NCBI GenBank assembly: GCA_965149945.1
Contig: CBCTTQ010000002.1
Coordinates: 101,310-165,309 of the forward strand
From: JAHZFN01 sp965149945
GTDB lineage: Bacteria; Bacillota; Dehalobacteriia; UBA4068; UBA4997
DNA length: 64,000 nucleotides
Reading direction: 5' to 3'
Positions within the stretch are counted from its first letter, which is position 1, and every line of letters starts with the position of its first letter. Position numbers and translations under genes: made by a program. The notes beneath the pieces are model-generated. The model searched no databases. It was not told the origin of the DNA and was given only the letters and a program-made list of their open reading frames with translations. This document shows positions 27,436 through 36,166 of this stretch, in pieces.

Positions 27436-27714
27436 TCAATCCTCCGGATCTTCCATACTACTCATATCTTCTTTAAAATGAATAAAACGATGCGCGACGG
27501 TCTCGGGCTGCACCGCTGATAATACCACATGACCGCTATCAGTAATGATAACCGCTCGAGTACGGCGCCCATAAGTCGCGTCTACCAAAAGCCCTTTATC
27601 GCGAGCATCCTGAATGATCCGCTTAATAGGGGCAGATTCCGGGCTGACAATCGCTATCACCCGATTTGCGGAAACAATGTTTCCAAAGCCGATATTGATC
27701 AAATTAACTGCCAT
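27436..27714 (-). CDS. remA: RemA family DNA-binding regulator (DUF370)
   Basis: A 92-residue protein. The N-terminus NLINIGFGNIVSANRVIAIV and the middle GLLVDATYGRRTRAVIITDSG match RemA, which in Bacillus activates matrix and osmoprotection genes by wrapping DNA. The start is placed at ATG 27714; an in-frame TTG at 27720 has a closer AAAGGGG and cannot be excluded. The yicC-remA-gmk order is common in Bacillota, but here the mihF gene is inserted between yicC and remA. Confidence 0.9.
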   Translation of the reverse strand: MAVNLINIGFGNIVSANRVIAIVSPESAPIKRIIQDARDKGLLVDATYGRRTRAVIITDSGHVVLSAVQPETVAHRFIHFKEDMSSMEDPED

Positions 27715-27733
27715 AGCCAAGAGACCCCTTTAC

Positions 27734-28045
27734 TTATTTTTTTAATCTGGCCAACAGTTCGCTCATCTGACGGCTGCCCAACCCTTGGATTCGGCGAGCC
27801 TCGTCAATGCCCACTTCTTCCATAATTTTGGCAGCGGTCACTTTGCCCACTTGGGGCAGGGATTCCAACAAATATTTCACTCTCATTCTGCTCACAACTT
27901 CATTATCTGTATCTTTTAACACTTCTTCCACAGTGATTTTCCCGGATTTTAATTGATTGCGCAAAGCGGTTCTTTTACTTCTCATCTGTTGCGCTTTGGC
28001 CAATGCTTTTGCTCTTTCTTCTTGAGACAAATTAGGAATAGTCAT
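27734..28045 (-). CDS. mihF: Actinobacterial-type integration host factor (mIHF-like)
   Basis: A 103-residue nucleoid-associated protein. An N-terminal basic helix (EERAKALAKAQQMRSKRTALRNQL) is followed by a helix-two-turn-helix/HhH-like core: VSRMRVKYLLESLPQVGKVTAAKIMEEVGI, then RRIQGLGSRQMSELL. This matches mIHF of Actinobacteria, where the gene also lies next to gmk. The start is ATG 28045 with GGAGG 8 bases upstream; earlier in-frame codons overlap that site. It sits 20 bases before remA, so two small DNA-organising proteins are co-expressed. Confidence 0.85.
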   Translation of the reverse strand: MTIPNLSQEERAKALAKAQQMRSKRTALRNQLKSGKITVEEVLKDTDNEVVSRMRVKYLLESLPQVGKVTAAKIMEEVGIDEARRIQGLGSRQMSELLARLKK

Positions 28046-28141
28046 TTTTGTTTCCTCCATATTCATTATTAATTTTCTCTGAATTCATCCTCGATGATAT
28101 CTGCCGTACCATATAAAATTACTGCTTATCCGAGCCGCGCT

Positions 28142-29023
28142 TTACTCAATATTTTGCACTTGCTCACGAATTTTTTCCAATTCGCTTTTTACATCGATCA
28201 CCCGTCTGCTGATCAACAAATCATTGGCTTTAGAACCGATGGTATTGATTTCCCGATTCAACTCCTGCATTAAAAAGTCCAGCTTTCTACCTACCACAGC
28301 ATTCTCGGACAAGAGTGTTTCCAACTGAAAAAGATGGCTGTCCAGACGGGTCAATTCTTCCGCGATGGAAGCTCTATCCGCAAAATAAGCCACCTCATTG
28401 GCAAATTTTGTCTCATCCAACAATGTCGCGTCCGTCAGCAATTCCGTTACCCGAGTTTCCAGTTTTTCCTGATACTCTGTCACCACCAGCGGCGCTCTTT
28501 CCGCAATTTCTTTCACATAATCGAGCACCGTTACCCGTCTCCGCAACAAATCGGCAGCCAGCTTATCCCCTTCCGTCTGACGCATTTCCACCAGACAAGT
28601 CATGGCTGTGCCCAAAGCTTCCTGCATCAATGTCCAAATGGAGTCCAGATCATCATCTGTTTTTTCCATTGTAAAAATTCCAGGCAAACGCACCATGTGC
28701 TCCAATGTCACTTCCGACGGAATACCGCAAAGTTCCGCGATTTCCCGCATACTTCGACAATAAGCCAAAGCCAGCTCCTTGTCAGTTTTCAGGGTTTTCT
28801 GGCGGTTTTCGGTTTCCTCTAATGTCACAAACACATCCACCCTGCCCCGCTGAACATAATTGTTAACAAATTTTTTGACTGAATCTTCCAATGCCACAAT
28901 CTGCCGCGGCATTCTCGGAATCACATCAAGGTATCGATTGTTAATGGATTTTGCTTCAATAGTAATTTTATAATCAACAGAGGAAGCCTCTCCTCTGCCA
29001 AATCCAGTCATACTCTTAACCAA
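28142..29023 (-). CDS. yicC: YicC/YloC family endoribonuclease
   Basis: A 293-residue protein. The start VKSMTGFGRGEA and the end ELEKIREQVQNIE are diagnostic for the YicC/YloC family. GRKLDFLMQELNREINTIGSKAND carries the conserved acidic residues thought to form the metal site. Members have endoribonuclease activity and contribute to RNA turnover. The start is TTG 29023, 7 bases after AGGAGG. It is probably the first gene of the yicC-mihF-remA-gmk-rpoZ-coaBC-metK run. Confidence 0.92.
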   Translation of the reverse strand: MVKSMTGFGRGEASSVDYKITIEAKSINNRYLDVIPRMPRQIVALEDSVKKFVNNYVQRGRVDVFVTLEETENRQKTLKTDKELALAYCRSMREIAELCGIPSEVTLEHMVRLPGIFTMEKTDDDLDSIWTLMQEALGTAMTCLVEMRQTEGDKLAADLLRRRVTVLDYVKEIAERAPLVVTEYQEKLETRVTELLTDATLLDETKFANEVAYFADRASIAEELTRLDSHLFQLETLLSENAVVGRKLDFLMQELNREINTIGSKANDLLISRRVIDVKSELEKIREQVQNIE

Positions 29024-29164
29024 AATGGTTCCTCCTAATTTCTATTCTGAAAAACACCAATTGTTCAGAAAAAAGCTTAACTTTTTATTACTTCCATAAA
29101 ATTTCCTTTTTTCCTGCCCAATCCGCAATTTTTCAAGAAAATAATTGATATTTTCCCTTCTCTC

Positions 29165-29193
29165 TTGTATTTCAAAAAAAAATGAACTACAAT
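29165..29193 (+). promoter_or_regulatory. Promoter of rqcH
   Basis: TTGTAT (29165-29170), a 17-base spacer, then TACAAT (29188-29193) in an A/T-rich interval about 50 bases before the ATG. Confidence 0.6.
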
Positions 29194-29245
29194 AAAATCA
29201 AAGAGATTTATTTACACACGGAATAAAAAAGCAGGTGAAGAAAAA

Positions 29246-31021
29246 ATGCCCTTTGACAGCTTATGCATGCACAGCGCCGTCCAAAGCCTCGCTTCCCAAA
29301 TCATCGGGGCAAAAGTGCTGAAAGTGCAACAGCCTGACCATCATACCATCATTCTCCGTCTCTACGGCAATGGCGCCAATCGAAAATTGCTCCTTTCGGC
29401 ACATCCCGTTTTCGGCCGCATCCATCTGACGGAAGAGACCCTAAAAAATCCGACCACCCCGCCCATGTTTTGCATGGTGTTGCGGAAATATCTGGAAAAC
29501 AGCCGTATCCGCGCCATCTCACAGGTGGGCGGAGAACGCGTCGTTCATTTGGACTTTGATGCCAACAATGAAGTGGGCGATCCCATCGTTTGTCGTTTGG
29601 TGCTGGAAATCATGGGCAAACACAGCAATTTGATCCTCATGGACCCCCTTACTCGAAAAATCTACGACGGTATCCATCGATATTCTCACAGTGTTTCCCG
29701 CCACCGAGAAGTACTGCCCGGTTGCCCCTATCTGCCGCCTCCCCCCAATAACAAAGTAGAAATTAACAGTCTCGATGAAGAGTCTTTCATTCAGATTCTG
29801 CTAAAAGCGCAAGAAGAAGGAGAAACCCGCCTAAAAAATATCCTTTACCAAAAAATCAATGGCATCTCGCCTTTTTTGGCTCAAGAACTGATCGTCCGCG
29901 CTAACCTCGTCAACGAGGATCCGGATACCTTCGGCGAGTATGAATATCTCAAACTCTGGCAGGCAATCAAAGAAATCGAAGATATCCAAACACACGGCGA
30001 CTATCATCCCGTTCTTTTGAAAAATGAGTTTCAATATTATGATTATTATCCAATCCCTTTAGTTTCCGTCCCTCGGGAACAGCAAATTCCTCAAGCGGAT
30101 ATCTCCAAAATGCTGGATTTTTATCATAAAGTACTCCATGAGCAAGAATCCTTCCAGGGAAAACATCGAGAATTACTGAAACAAATTCATAAAGAAGAAC
30201 AACGTCTTAATAAAAAAATCGCCTTGCAGGAAGCCGATTACACCACTTCAGTCAACGCGGAACGCTTCAAAGAGATGGGCGATTTGCTTACTACCTACCT
30301 GTATCTGCTGGAAAAAGGCATGGCTGAAATTGATTTGCCAAGTTTCTATAATCCGGAAGAAACCGTTCATATTTCCTTACTTCCGGAGCTTTCTCCCATG
30401 GAGAATATCAAACGCTATTACCATAAATTCAATAAAGCCAAAAACGCTCAACGCCAAATCGAGACCCATCTGCAAGAAAACCGAACAGAGTTGGAATATG
30501 TGGAAAGTTTGCTGCTGGAGTTGGAAACCGCCGCTGACCTGAGACAATTGGCGGAAATCAAAAGCGAAATGGCAGAAAGCGGCTATCTGAAGGCAAAACC
30601 GGAGAAAAAACAAAAGAAAAAAGCTGTTCCATCAGAAGAACTACCTCCCAGACGCTACCGTTCTTCCGACGGCTATGTGATTTTGGTAGGCAGAAACAAC
30701 CGACAAAACGATAAACTAACTCTGAAAATCGCCAGAAAAAATGATATTTGGCTCCATACACAAAAAATTCCCGGCAGCCACGTCATCATCAAAAAACAAC
30801 CGGATCAGGCTATCAGCGATATCGCACTGCTGGAAGCGGCACAACTGGCCGCCTACCACAGCAAAGCCCGTTTGAGCGCCCAGGTTCCTGTAGATTACAC
30901 CCAGGTATCGCAGGTAAAAAAACCCAACGGCGCCAAGCCGGGAATGGTTATTTACTTCCAGCAGAAAACCCTTTATGTCACCCCTAAAGAAATTGAGGAA
31001 GAAACGGAAACAGATTCCTAA
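29246..31021 (+). CDS. rqcH: Rqc2 homolog RqcH (NFACT family)
   Basis: A 591-residue ribosome-associated quality-control factor that binds obstructed 50S subunits and directs alanine tailing of stalled peptides. The N-terminal NFACT-N part starts PFDSLCMHSAVQSL. The middle holds helix-hairpin-helix and coiled-coil segments (about 300-450). The C-terminal NFACT-R part carries NDIWLHTQKIPGSHVIIK. Older annotations call it fibronectin-binding FbpA. It stands alone between two minus-strand operons and ends at a bidirectional terminator. Confidence 0.93.
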   Translation: MPFDSLCMHSAVQSLASQIIGAKVLKVQQPDHHTIILRLYGNGANRKLLLSAHPVFGRIHLTEETLKNPTTPPMFCMVLRKYLENSRIRAISQVGGERVVHLDFDANNEVGDPIVCRLVLEIMGKHSNLILMDPLTRKIYDGIHRYSHSVSRHREVLPGCPYLPPPPNNKVEINSLDEESFIQILLKAQEEGETRLKNILYQKINGISPFLAQELIVRANLVNEDPDTFGEYEYLKLWQAIKEIEDIQTHGDYHPVLLKNEFQYYDYYPIPLVSVPREQQIPQADISKMLDFYHKVLHEQESFQGKHRELLKQIHKEEQRLNKKIALQEADYTTSVNAERFKEMGDLLTTYLYLLEKGMAEIDLPSFYNPEETVHISLLPELSPMENIKRYYHKFNKAKNAQRQIETHLQENRTELEYVESLLLELETAADLRQLAEIKSEMAESGYLKAKPEKKQKKKAVPSEELPPRRYRSSDGYVILVGRNNRQNDKLTLKIARKNDIWLHTQKIPGSHVIIKKQPDQAISDIALLEAAQLAAYHSKARLSAQVPVDYTQVSQVKKPNGAKPGMVIYFQQKTLYVTPKEIEEETETDS

Positions 31022-31080
31022 TCCGCAAAACATCCGTAATCGAACCGCCACGATCGACAATCAAAATCAAATACTTTATC

Positions 31081-31112
31081 AAAAAAAGACGACCTCGCGG
31101 GGTCGTCTTTTT
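31081..31112. terminator. Bidirectional terminator between rqcH and degV
   Basis: AAAGACGACC and GGTCGTCTTT pair around a short GC loop, with A-run and T-run flanks, between convergent genes. Confidence 0.88.
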
Positions 31113-31125
31113 AACTTCGAAAACG

Positions 31126-31992
31126 TTATCGATACTTTTTGGTGCAGGCCGCGGCAACAGAGCCGGCGCCGATATGACAGGAAACACTCAAAGAAAGAGG
31201 CGCCAACCGTACTTCGTGACCGGGAAATTGCATCTCAATCTCCTTTTTCCAAGCCAGCCCGATGGCGGGATCTCCCGTATAGGCTGCTTCCAACTCTATT
31301 TTGCCTTCCTCATATTCTTTCGCGAATCGATTGGTCAAGTCATCCCGCAGCGCTTTGATGATCCTATTTCTTGCCTGGACTTTGCCGCGACATTTAGCAT
31401 ACGCGTCCAACTTACCTCCTTGAATCTGCAAAACAGGCTTCAGTCCCAGCACCTCTCCGATGGCTGCCGCCGCGGGGGTAATTCGTCCGCCTTTTTTCAA
31501 ATATTTTAAGGTATCCAGCGCGATATAGATACTGCTGTTTTTTTTGTCCGCTTCCAGATAATCTTTAATCTCCGACGCACTGCGACCTTCTTCGAACAAC
31601 TGCCGCGCGTCAAGAATGCTGCGCCACAAAGTAACAGAAATCCGCTGATTATCCACTACGTACACTCGTCCTTCATATTGCCGCGCCAACATTTTGGCGG
31701 CATCGCAGGAAGAACTCAATCCACTGGACATGGGAATATGCAAGAGCGTCTCCGCTTCTTCCAGCGCCTGATCCCAAAGAGCCGTTACCTCGCCGGGCGA
31801 CGGGGCGGAAGTACTGATGTCCACTCCCTGTTCCAGCTTTTCATAAAAATCTTTCTGCGTCAAAGTAATATCCTCATAAAACAATTCTTTATCGATATAA
31901 AACGGCATCGGTAACACATAAATGCCCATTTCTTTGGCTTGTTTCTGGGTAATGCCGCTGTTGCTGTCCGTCACAATCGCAAGTTTTTTCAT
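31126..31992 (-). CDS. DegV family fatty-acid-binding protein
   Basis: A 288-residue EDD-fold protein. KLAIVTDSNSGIT at the start, STSAPSPGEV, IPMSSGLSSSCDAA and LKYLKKGGRI are the DegV hallmarks. The family presents bound fatty acids to fatty acid kinase FakA; no fakA is in the window. The start is ATG 31992; GAGAGGG lies 7 bases upstream and overlaps the upstream ATG at 32010. Its promoter lies about 110 bases upstream, leaving a leader with a hairpin. Confidence 0.92.
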   Translation of the reverse strand: MKKLAIVTDSNSGITQKQAKEMGIYVLPMPFYIDKELFYEDITLTQKDFYEKLEQGVDISTSAPSPGEVTALWDQALEEAETLLHIPMSSGLSSSCDAAKMLARQYEGRVYVVDNQRISVTLWRSILDARQLFEEGRSASEIKDYLEADKKNSSIYIALDTLKYLKKGGRITPAAAAIGEVLGLKPVLQIQGGKLDAYAKCRGKVQARNRIIKALRDDLTNRFAKEYEEGKIELEAAYTGDPAIGLAWKKEIEMQFPGHEVRLAPLSLSVSCHIGAGSVAAACTKKYR

Positions 31993-32043
31993 ACTCGCAC
32001 CCTCTCTCATTTCATTTCCTACCCCATCCTCACATTCGCCGTG

Positions 32044-32129
32044 GCGGATTCGGCAAAGGGGAACATCCGCGAAAGATGCTCCCGGTCAATTCTTTTTTTA
32101 TTATACTCTACCATACCGCCCACCGTCAA
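32044..32129 (-). promoter_or_regulatory. degV promoter and leader hairpin
   Basis: TTGACG (32124-32129), an 18-base spacer, then TATAAT (32100-32105). The leader downstream holds a hairpin with arms GGGAGCATC and GATGTTCCC (about 32060-32084) not followed by a T-run on this strand. Confidence 0.65.
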
Positions 32130-32174
32130 CAGTCATTCTCGAACAGCTCTTTTCCAAAAAAGAAACCACCCTTT

Positions 32175-33098
32175 TTACGGTTTCACGCTGTCCAGCCAAC
32201 TCAGCACATCCTCGTAAACTTGTCCCTTTTCCTTTTCATTTAAAATTTCATGACGCATTTTCGGATACAATTTACCTTCAATCCGCCGATAGCCCCGCTT
32301 TCGCAAAAAATTTATGCTCTTGCGCCAAGCACGGGGACTGATGATAACAGGATCTTCCGCGCCGGCAAGAAACAAAATAGGCAAATCAGGCGCCGCCATT
32401 CGCCAACCCCGCGGCGTATACACTTCCCGCATCAATTGCAACAAATTCAAAAAGCCATTTAAAGTAAAAACAAATCCGCACAGGGGATCCTCTTCGTAGA
32501 GGCGCACCGATTGCCGATCACTGCTGAGCCAAAGCTTCGGAGAAGTACCATCCTCAAATTTTTTGTTTCCTTTCCCCGTTGCCAATCCATTAATAAAATC
32601 GCTGCGGTAACGATCTCCCCGTCTGCGAATGCCCTGACGAACGATCCAAAGCCCCAATCCCAGATTGCCCCGTCGGCTGGGAGAACCGCAGACAATCAAA
32701 CCATCCAATTCTCGATCATACCATTTGAGAACATTCCGCACCACCAAAGAACCCATACTATGCCCAAATAAAATCAAAGGCAATCCCGGATAGCGCGCCT
32801 TAACCCATTGCGTAATCCAACGCGTGTCTTCTACCATAAATTTGCCCGTCTCATCATAAAAATATCCCAGATCCTCCTGGGAATGAACGCTTTCTCCATG
32901 ACCGCGATGATCATGAATGACCGTCACATAACCATGATCCGCCAGCGCATTCATAAAATCATAATACCGTTCCTTGTGTTCGGACATGCCGTGAACCAAC
33001 TGCACAATACCGACGGGGGGTTCTTCCGGCGCCATCACCGCCACACCCAAAGGCAAACCGTCACAGGGAGAATTCACTTTCAACTGTTGAAATTTCAT
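32175..33098 (-). CDS. Alpha/beta hydrolase, monoacylglycerol lipase/lysophospholipase-like
   Basis: A 307-residue serine hydrolase of the Hydrolase_4 group. The oxyanion region LVHGMSEHKERY, the nucleophile elbow GHSMGS (about residues 112-117), an acid in LAGAEDPV and the final histidine in KMRHEILNE give a complete catalytic triad. No signal peptide is seen, so it probably acts in the cytoplasm on lysolipids or monoacylglycerols. AAGGAGG precedes the ATG. It stands between pyrF and degV but with clear gaps on both sides. Confidence 0.85.
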   Translation of the reverse strand: MKFQQLKVNSPCDGLPLGVAVMAPEEPPVGIVQLVHGMSEHKERYYDFMNALADHGYVTVIHDHRGHGESVHSQEDLGYFYDETGKFMVEDTRWITQWVKARYPGLPLILFGHSMGSLVVRNVLKWYDRELDGLIVCGSPSRRGNLGLGLWIVRQGIRRRGDRYRSDFINGLATGKGNKKFEDGTSPKLWLSSDRQSVRLYEEDPLCGFVFTLNGFLNLLQLMREVYTPRGWRMAAPDLPILFLAGAEDPVIISPRAWRKSINFLRKRGYRRIEGKLYPKMRHEILNEKEKGQVYEDVLSWLDSVKP

Positions 33099-33260
33099 GT
33101 TTTCCTCCTTTTGAAAACAACACCATCACTGTTTTATCTGATTATTTTCGGATAACTTCTCATTCCGTTCTTTGTTTCCCGGCAATCTGTCTGGACACTT
33201 TCGCTGTCCAAATCTCATTTTCAGGATTTCAAAAAAAATACTTTCTATACATCTCAAAAC

Positions 33261-33300
33261 AAGATATCCCTATAAAAAACAAGATATCCCTATAAAAAAA
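33261..33300. repeat. Tandem duplication of a 20-base unit
   Basis: Two adjacent 20-base copies starting AAGATATCCCTATAAAAAA, identical except for the last base, lie directly beside the pyrF terminator. Confidence 0.85.
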
Positions 33301-33322
33301 CAGAGCCTCGCGGCTCTGTTTT
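33297..33322 (-). terminator. Intrinsic terminator of pyrF
   Basis: CAGAGCC and GGCTCTG enclose a 4-base loop; T-rich on the minus strand, just after the pyrF stop. Confidence 0.88.
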
Positions 33323-33325
33323 CCC

Positions 33326-34060
33326 TCATGCTTTCGTAATTTCTTCCACCACCAGACGCGCCGCATTAATGGGATTCTCATGGGTAGTGATAGGACGACC
33401 GATTACCAAATAATTGGCGCCGGCTTCCACCGCTTCCCGCGGGGTCATGATACGACTTTGGTCGTTGGCCGCCGCCCAACGGGGGCGAATTCCCGGTGTC
33501 ACAATGACCAAATCTTCACCGCACGCTTGGCGAATGGCACGAATTTCCCTCGGAGAAGCCACTACGCCGTCCATACCGGATTCCTGCGCCATTTTTGCCC
33601 AATGCACCACTTGATCGACCACCTGACGATGAATCCCGATTTCCTGTTCGAATTCCTCCTGGCTAATGCTGGTCAGCACCGTTACCGCCAGTGCAATAGG
33701 ATTTTTCAGACCTTTCGCTGCCGCTGCTTCCGCCTTGGCGGCGGCTGTCGCCTGCAGCATTTTGGCGCCGCCTCCGGCATGCACCGTAAACATAAACGCT
33801 CCCCGTTCCGTGATTACCTTAGTGGTTTGGGCAACCGTGTTGGGGATATCGTGAAATTTCAAATCCACAAAAACCTTGCCGCCTGCCGCCTGGATATCAT
33901 GGATAATATCGGGACCTTCCGCATTATACAATTGCAGCCCGATTTTAAAAGCCCCCACCTCATCATGGAGCTTGTCTACCAAAGCCATTGCTTCCGCCCT
34001 GGTAGGGACATCCAGTGCAACGATGATCTTTTCTTTTGCTTCCCGCGGGGAAATGGTCAT
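33326..34060 (-). CDS. pyrF: Orotidine 5'-phosphate decarboxylase
   Basis: A 244-residue enzyme for the last step of UMP synthesis. IIVALDVPTRAEA opens the barrel, FVDLKFHDIPNTV holds the catalytic Lys and Asp pair, and VTPGIRP with YLVIGRPIT binds phosphate. The start is ATG 34060, after AAGGAGGG; the longer frame reaching 34150 runs through an RNA gene and is rejected. No other pyr gene is nearby. It begins only about 16 bases after the 6S RNA terminator, so read-through from the 6S promoter may supply its transcript. Confidence 0.95.
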   Translation of the reverse strand: MTISPREAKEKIIVALDVPTRAEAMALVDKLHDEVGAFKIGLQLYNAEGPDIIHDIQAAGGKVFVDLKFHDIPNTVAQTTKVITERGAFMFTVHAGGGAKMLQATAAAKAEAAAAKGLKNPIALAVTVLTSISQEEFEQEIGIHRQVVDQVVHWAKMAQESGMDGVVASPREIRAIRQACGEDLVIVTPGIRPRWAAANDQSRIMTPREAVEAGANYLVIGRPITTHENPINAARLVVEEITKA

Positions 34061-34075
34061 TCTGTTCTCCCTCCT

Positions 34076-34248
34076 TAAAAACGCCCCGATGCGGCGTCCC
34101 GAGGTTTTGAACCTGCTGGTGCAGGTGGGTATCCTCAGAACGGCTTCCACAGTCCACCGAGACGAGGCATTGTGTCTGCCGCCCTATATGGATTCCCTTA
34201 TATAAGGTGTTGGCTCAAAACGAATCGGTCACGCCCGCATCAAGGGCT
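34076..34248 (-). ncRNA. ssrS: 6S RNA
   Basis: A structured RNA of about 173 bases between aspS and pyrF. The ends pair through GATGCGGGCGT and ACGCCGCATC (one bulge). The 5' part has TTTTGAGCCAACACC and the 3' part CTCGGTGGACTGTGGAAGCC, then CCCACCTGCACCAGCAGG. The order and sequence of these blocks resemble those I recall from enterobacterial 6S RNA (GAGCCGAUAUU, CUCGG...GAAGCC, CACCUUGAACC...GGCGGCAUC). A hairpin ACGCC/GGCGT with T5 ends it at the 3' side. 6S RNA mimics an open promoter and binds sigma-A RNA polymerase. A pyr attenuator is the main alternative, but no PyrR-box pattern is convincing. Confidence 0.8.
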
Positions 34249-34254
34249 ACTAGT

Positions 34255-34260
34255 ATTATA
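34255..34260 (-). promoter_or_regulatory. -10 box of the 6S RNA promoter
   Basis: A perfect TATAAT on the minus strand about 7 bases before the proposed 5' end of the RNA. The -35 is poor (only ATTTTC-like sequence at the right distance). Confidence 0.55.
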
Positions 34261-34297
34261 TCATAAATCAACGGGAAAATGCGCAGATTTCACAAAA

Positions 34298-36115
34298 TTA
34301 TTCCGCACTGTTTTCCTTCTGTTCTTTTTTCTTTTGTTTGATATTAACTTTGATGTTCAATTCACGCAGCTGTTTGTCTTCCACCGGACTGGGCGCCAAA
34401 GTCATCATATCAGAAGCGCTCTGAGTTTTGGGGAAAGCGATTACGTCACGAATACTGTCCCGTTTGGCCATTAACATAATCATTCTGTCCAGACCGAAGG
34501 CGATGCCGCCATGGGGCGGAACCCCATATTCAAAGGCATCCATCAGATAACCAAAGTTTGCTCTGGCGGTTTCCTCGCTCATACCCAACAGTTTAAACAT
34601 GGCTTTCTGCACTTCATTGCGATGGATACGAATAGATCCGCCTCCCAGTTCCACTCCGTTCAGGATCATATCATAGGCTTTGGCGCGGACTTTGCCGGGA
34701 TCGCTTTCGATATACGTCAAATCCTCATCCATCGGCGAGGTGAAGGGGTGATGTTTGGCAACATAACGTTTTTCTTCTTCATCCCATTCCAACAACGGAA
34801 ATTCCGTTACCCAGGCAAAATTGAACTCATCGGGATTGATAAGATTTTCTTTTCTGGCAATTTCACAGCGCAAATGTCCCAAAGCATCCGCTACAATGCC
34901 GGGTTTGTCAGCAACAAACAGCAACAGATCGCCTTGTTCCGCACCCATTCTTTCCCCGATGGCGGCCAGCTGTTCTTCTGTGAAAAATTTGGTAATAGAA
35001 GATTTGATGCCGTCTTCCGTATACTGCATCCAAGCCAATCCTTTGGCTCCGTAAATCGCTACATATTTCGTCAAAGCGTCAATTTCCCGACGGGAATATT
35101 TACCGCCGCCTTTGGCGTTGATTCCTTTAACACGACCACCGTTTTTGGCAACATTGGCGAATACTTTAAAGTCACTGTCAATCACCAAATCCGCCACATC
35201 CACCAACGGAATGTCAAAACGCAGATCCGGTTTGTCAGAACCGTATTTTTCCATCGCTTCTTCATAGGTAATTCTCGGAAAAGGCGCGGGAATATCCACA
35301 CCCATGGTCGTTTTAAAAATATGCTGAATCAATTCTTCCATCATGGTCTGAATGGTTTCTTCCTCGATGAAAGACATTTCAATATCCAACTGGGTAAATT
35401 CCGGCTGGCGGTCTGCCCGCAAATCCTCGTCACGGAAACAACGCACAATCTGGAAATATCGATCCATGCCGGACGCCATCAAAATCTGCTTATACAGCTG
35501 AGGACTTTGGGGCAACGCATAAAATTCACCCGGATGCACACGGCTGGGCACCAAATAGTCACGGGCGCCCTCCGGCGAGCTTTTCCCCAGCATCGGGGTT
35601 TCAATTTCCAAAAAGCCTTTCCGGTTCAGGAAATCACGCATGGCAAAAGCCACCTGATGTCGCAGTATTAAACATTTCTGCATTTCAGGACGACGCAAAT
35701 CGATATAGCGGTATTTCAAACGTACCAGTTCGTCACAAACCACGCCGTCTTCCACATAGAAAGGCGGTGTTTTGGCTTCACTCAGCACCTTCATCGCCGT
35801 GATATAAACTTCAATCTCACCGGTTTTCATTTTAGGATTGACGGTGCCTTCAGGACGAGGCCGAACAGTTCCCGTCACCGCAATGACATATTCGGAACGA
35901 ATTCGTTCCGCTTTGGAAAATACATCTTCACCGCTGGCAGGATCAAACACTACCTGCACCAGACCGCTGCGATCTCGCAAATCCACAAAGATCAACCCGC
36001 CGTGATCACGACGCCGCTGCACCCAGCCCATCAATACTACTTCCTGCGCGTTTTGCGCCATGGTTACTTCTCCGCACATATGGGTTCTTTTCAACCCGGC
36101 TAATGCTTCTGCCAT
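34298..36115 (-). CDS. aspS: Aspartyl-tRNA synthetase
   Basis: A 605-residue bacterial-type class IIb synthetase. The N-terminal OB-fold anticodon domain has VVLMGWVQRRRDHGGLIFVDLRD, the class II core has SPQLYKQILMASGMDRYFQIVRCFRDEDLR, and the bacterial GAD insertion lies at about 290-400. GVPPHGGIAFGLDR is motif 3. Whether it is discriminating or also charges tRNA-Asn cannot be told from length alone. GGAGG lies 7 bases before the ATG. It follows hisS by 51 bases and is covered by the hisS T-box leader. Confidence 0.95.
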   Translation of the reverse strand: MAEALAGLKRTHMCGEVTMAQNAQEVVLMGWVQRRRDHGGLIFVDLRDRSGLVQVVFDPASGEDVFSKAERIRSEYVIAVTGTVRPRPEGTVNPKMKTGEIEVYITAMKVLSEAKTPPFYVEDGVVCDELVRLKYRYIDLRRPEMQKCLILRHQVAFAMRDFLNRKGFLEIETPMLGKSSPEGARDYLVPSRVHPGEFYALPQSPQLYKQILMASGMDRYFQIVRCFRDEDLRADRQPEFTQLDIEMSFIEEETIQTMMEELIQHIFKTTMGVDIPAPFPRITYEEAMEKYGSDKPDLRFDIPLVDVADLVIDSDFKVFANVAKNGGRVKGINAKGGGKYSRREIDALTKYVAIYGAKGLAWMQYTEDGIKSSITKFFTEEQLAAIGERMGAEQGDLLLFVADKPGIVADALGHLRCEIARKENLINPDEFNFAWVTEFPLLEWDEEEKRYVAKHHPFTSPMDEDLTYIESDPGKVRAKAYDMILNGVELGGGSIRIHRNEVQKAMFKLLGMSEETARANFGYLMDAFEYGVPPHGGIAFGLDRMIMLMAKRDSIRDVIAFPKTQSASDMMTLAPSPVEDKQLRELNIKVNIKQKKKEQKENSAE

Positions 36116-36166
36116 CTTTTTCCCTCCGTCTTATGATTTTAGCTTTTTCTTCGCATGTACTTTGTT

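Noticed and set aside
34061..34150. N-terminal extension of pyrF
   Set aside because: Would translate the 3' half of the 6S RNA; the ATG at 34060 has a strong AAGGAGG site and matches family length.
34076..34248. PyrR-type attenuator reading of the pyrF leader
   Set aside because: No convincing PyrR box or antiterminator pair; end-pairing and block order fit 6S RNA better.
34511..35671. 386-codon open frame on the plus strand opposite aspS
   Set aside because: Fully antisense to a clear aspS; composition is Phe/His/Gln-rich as expected from reverse reading of a coding strand, and no ribosome site.
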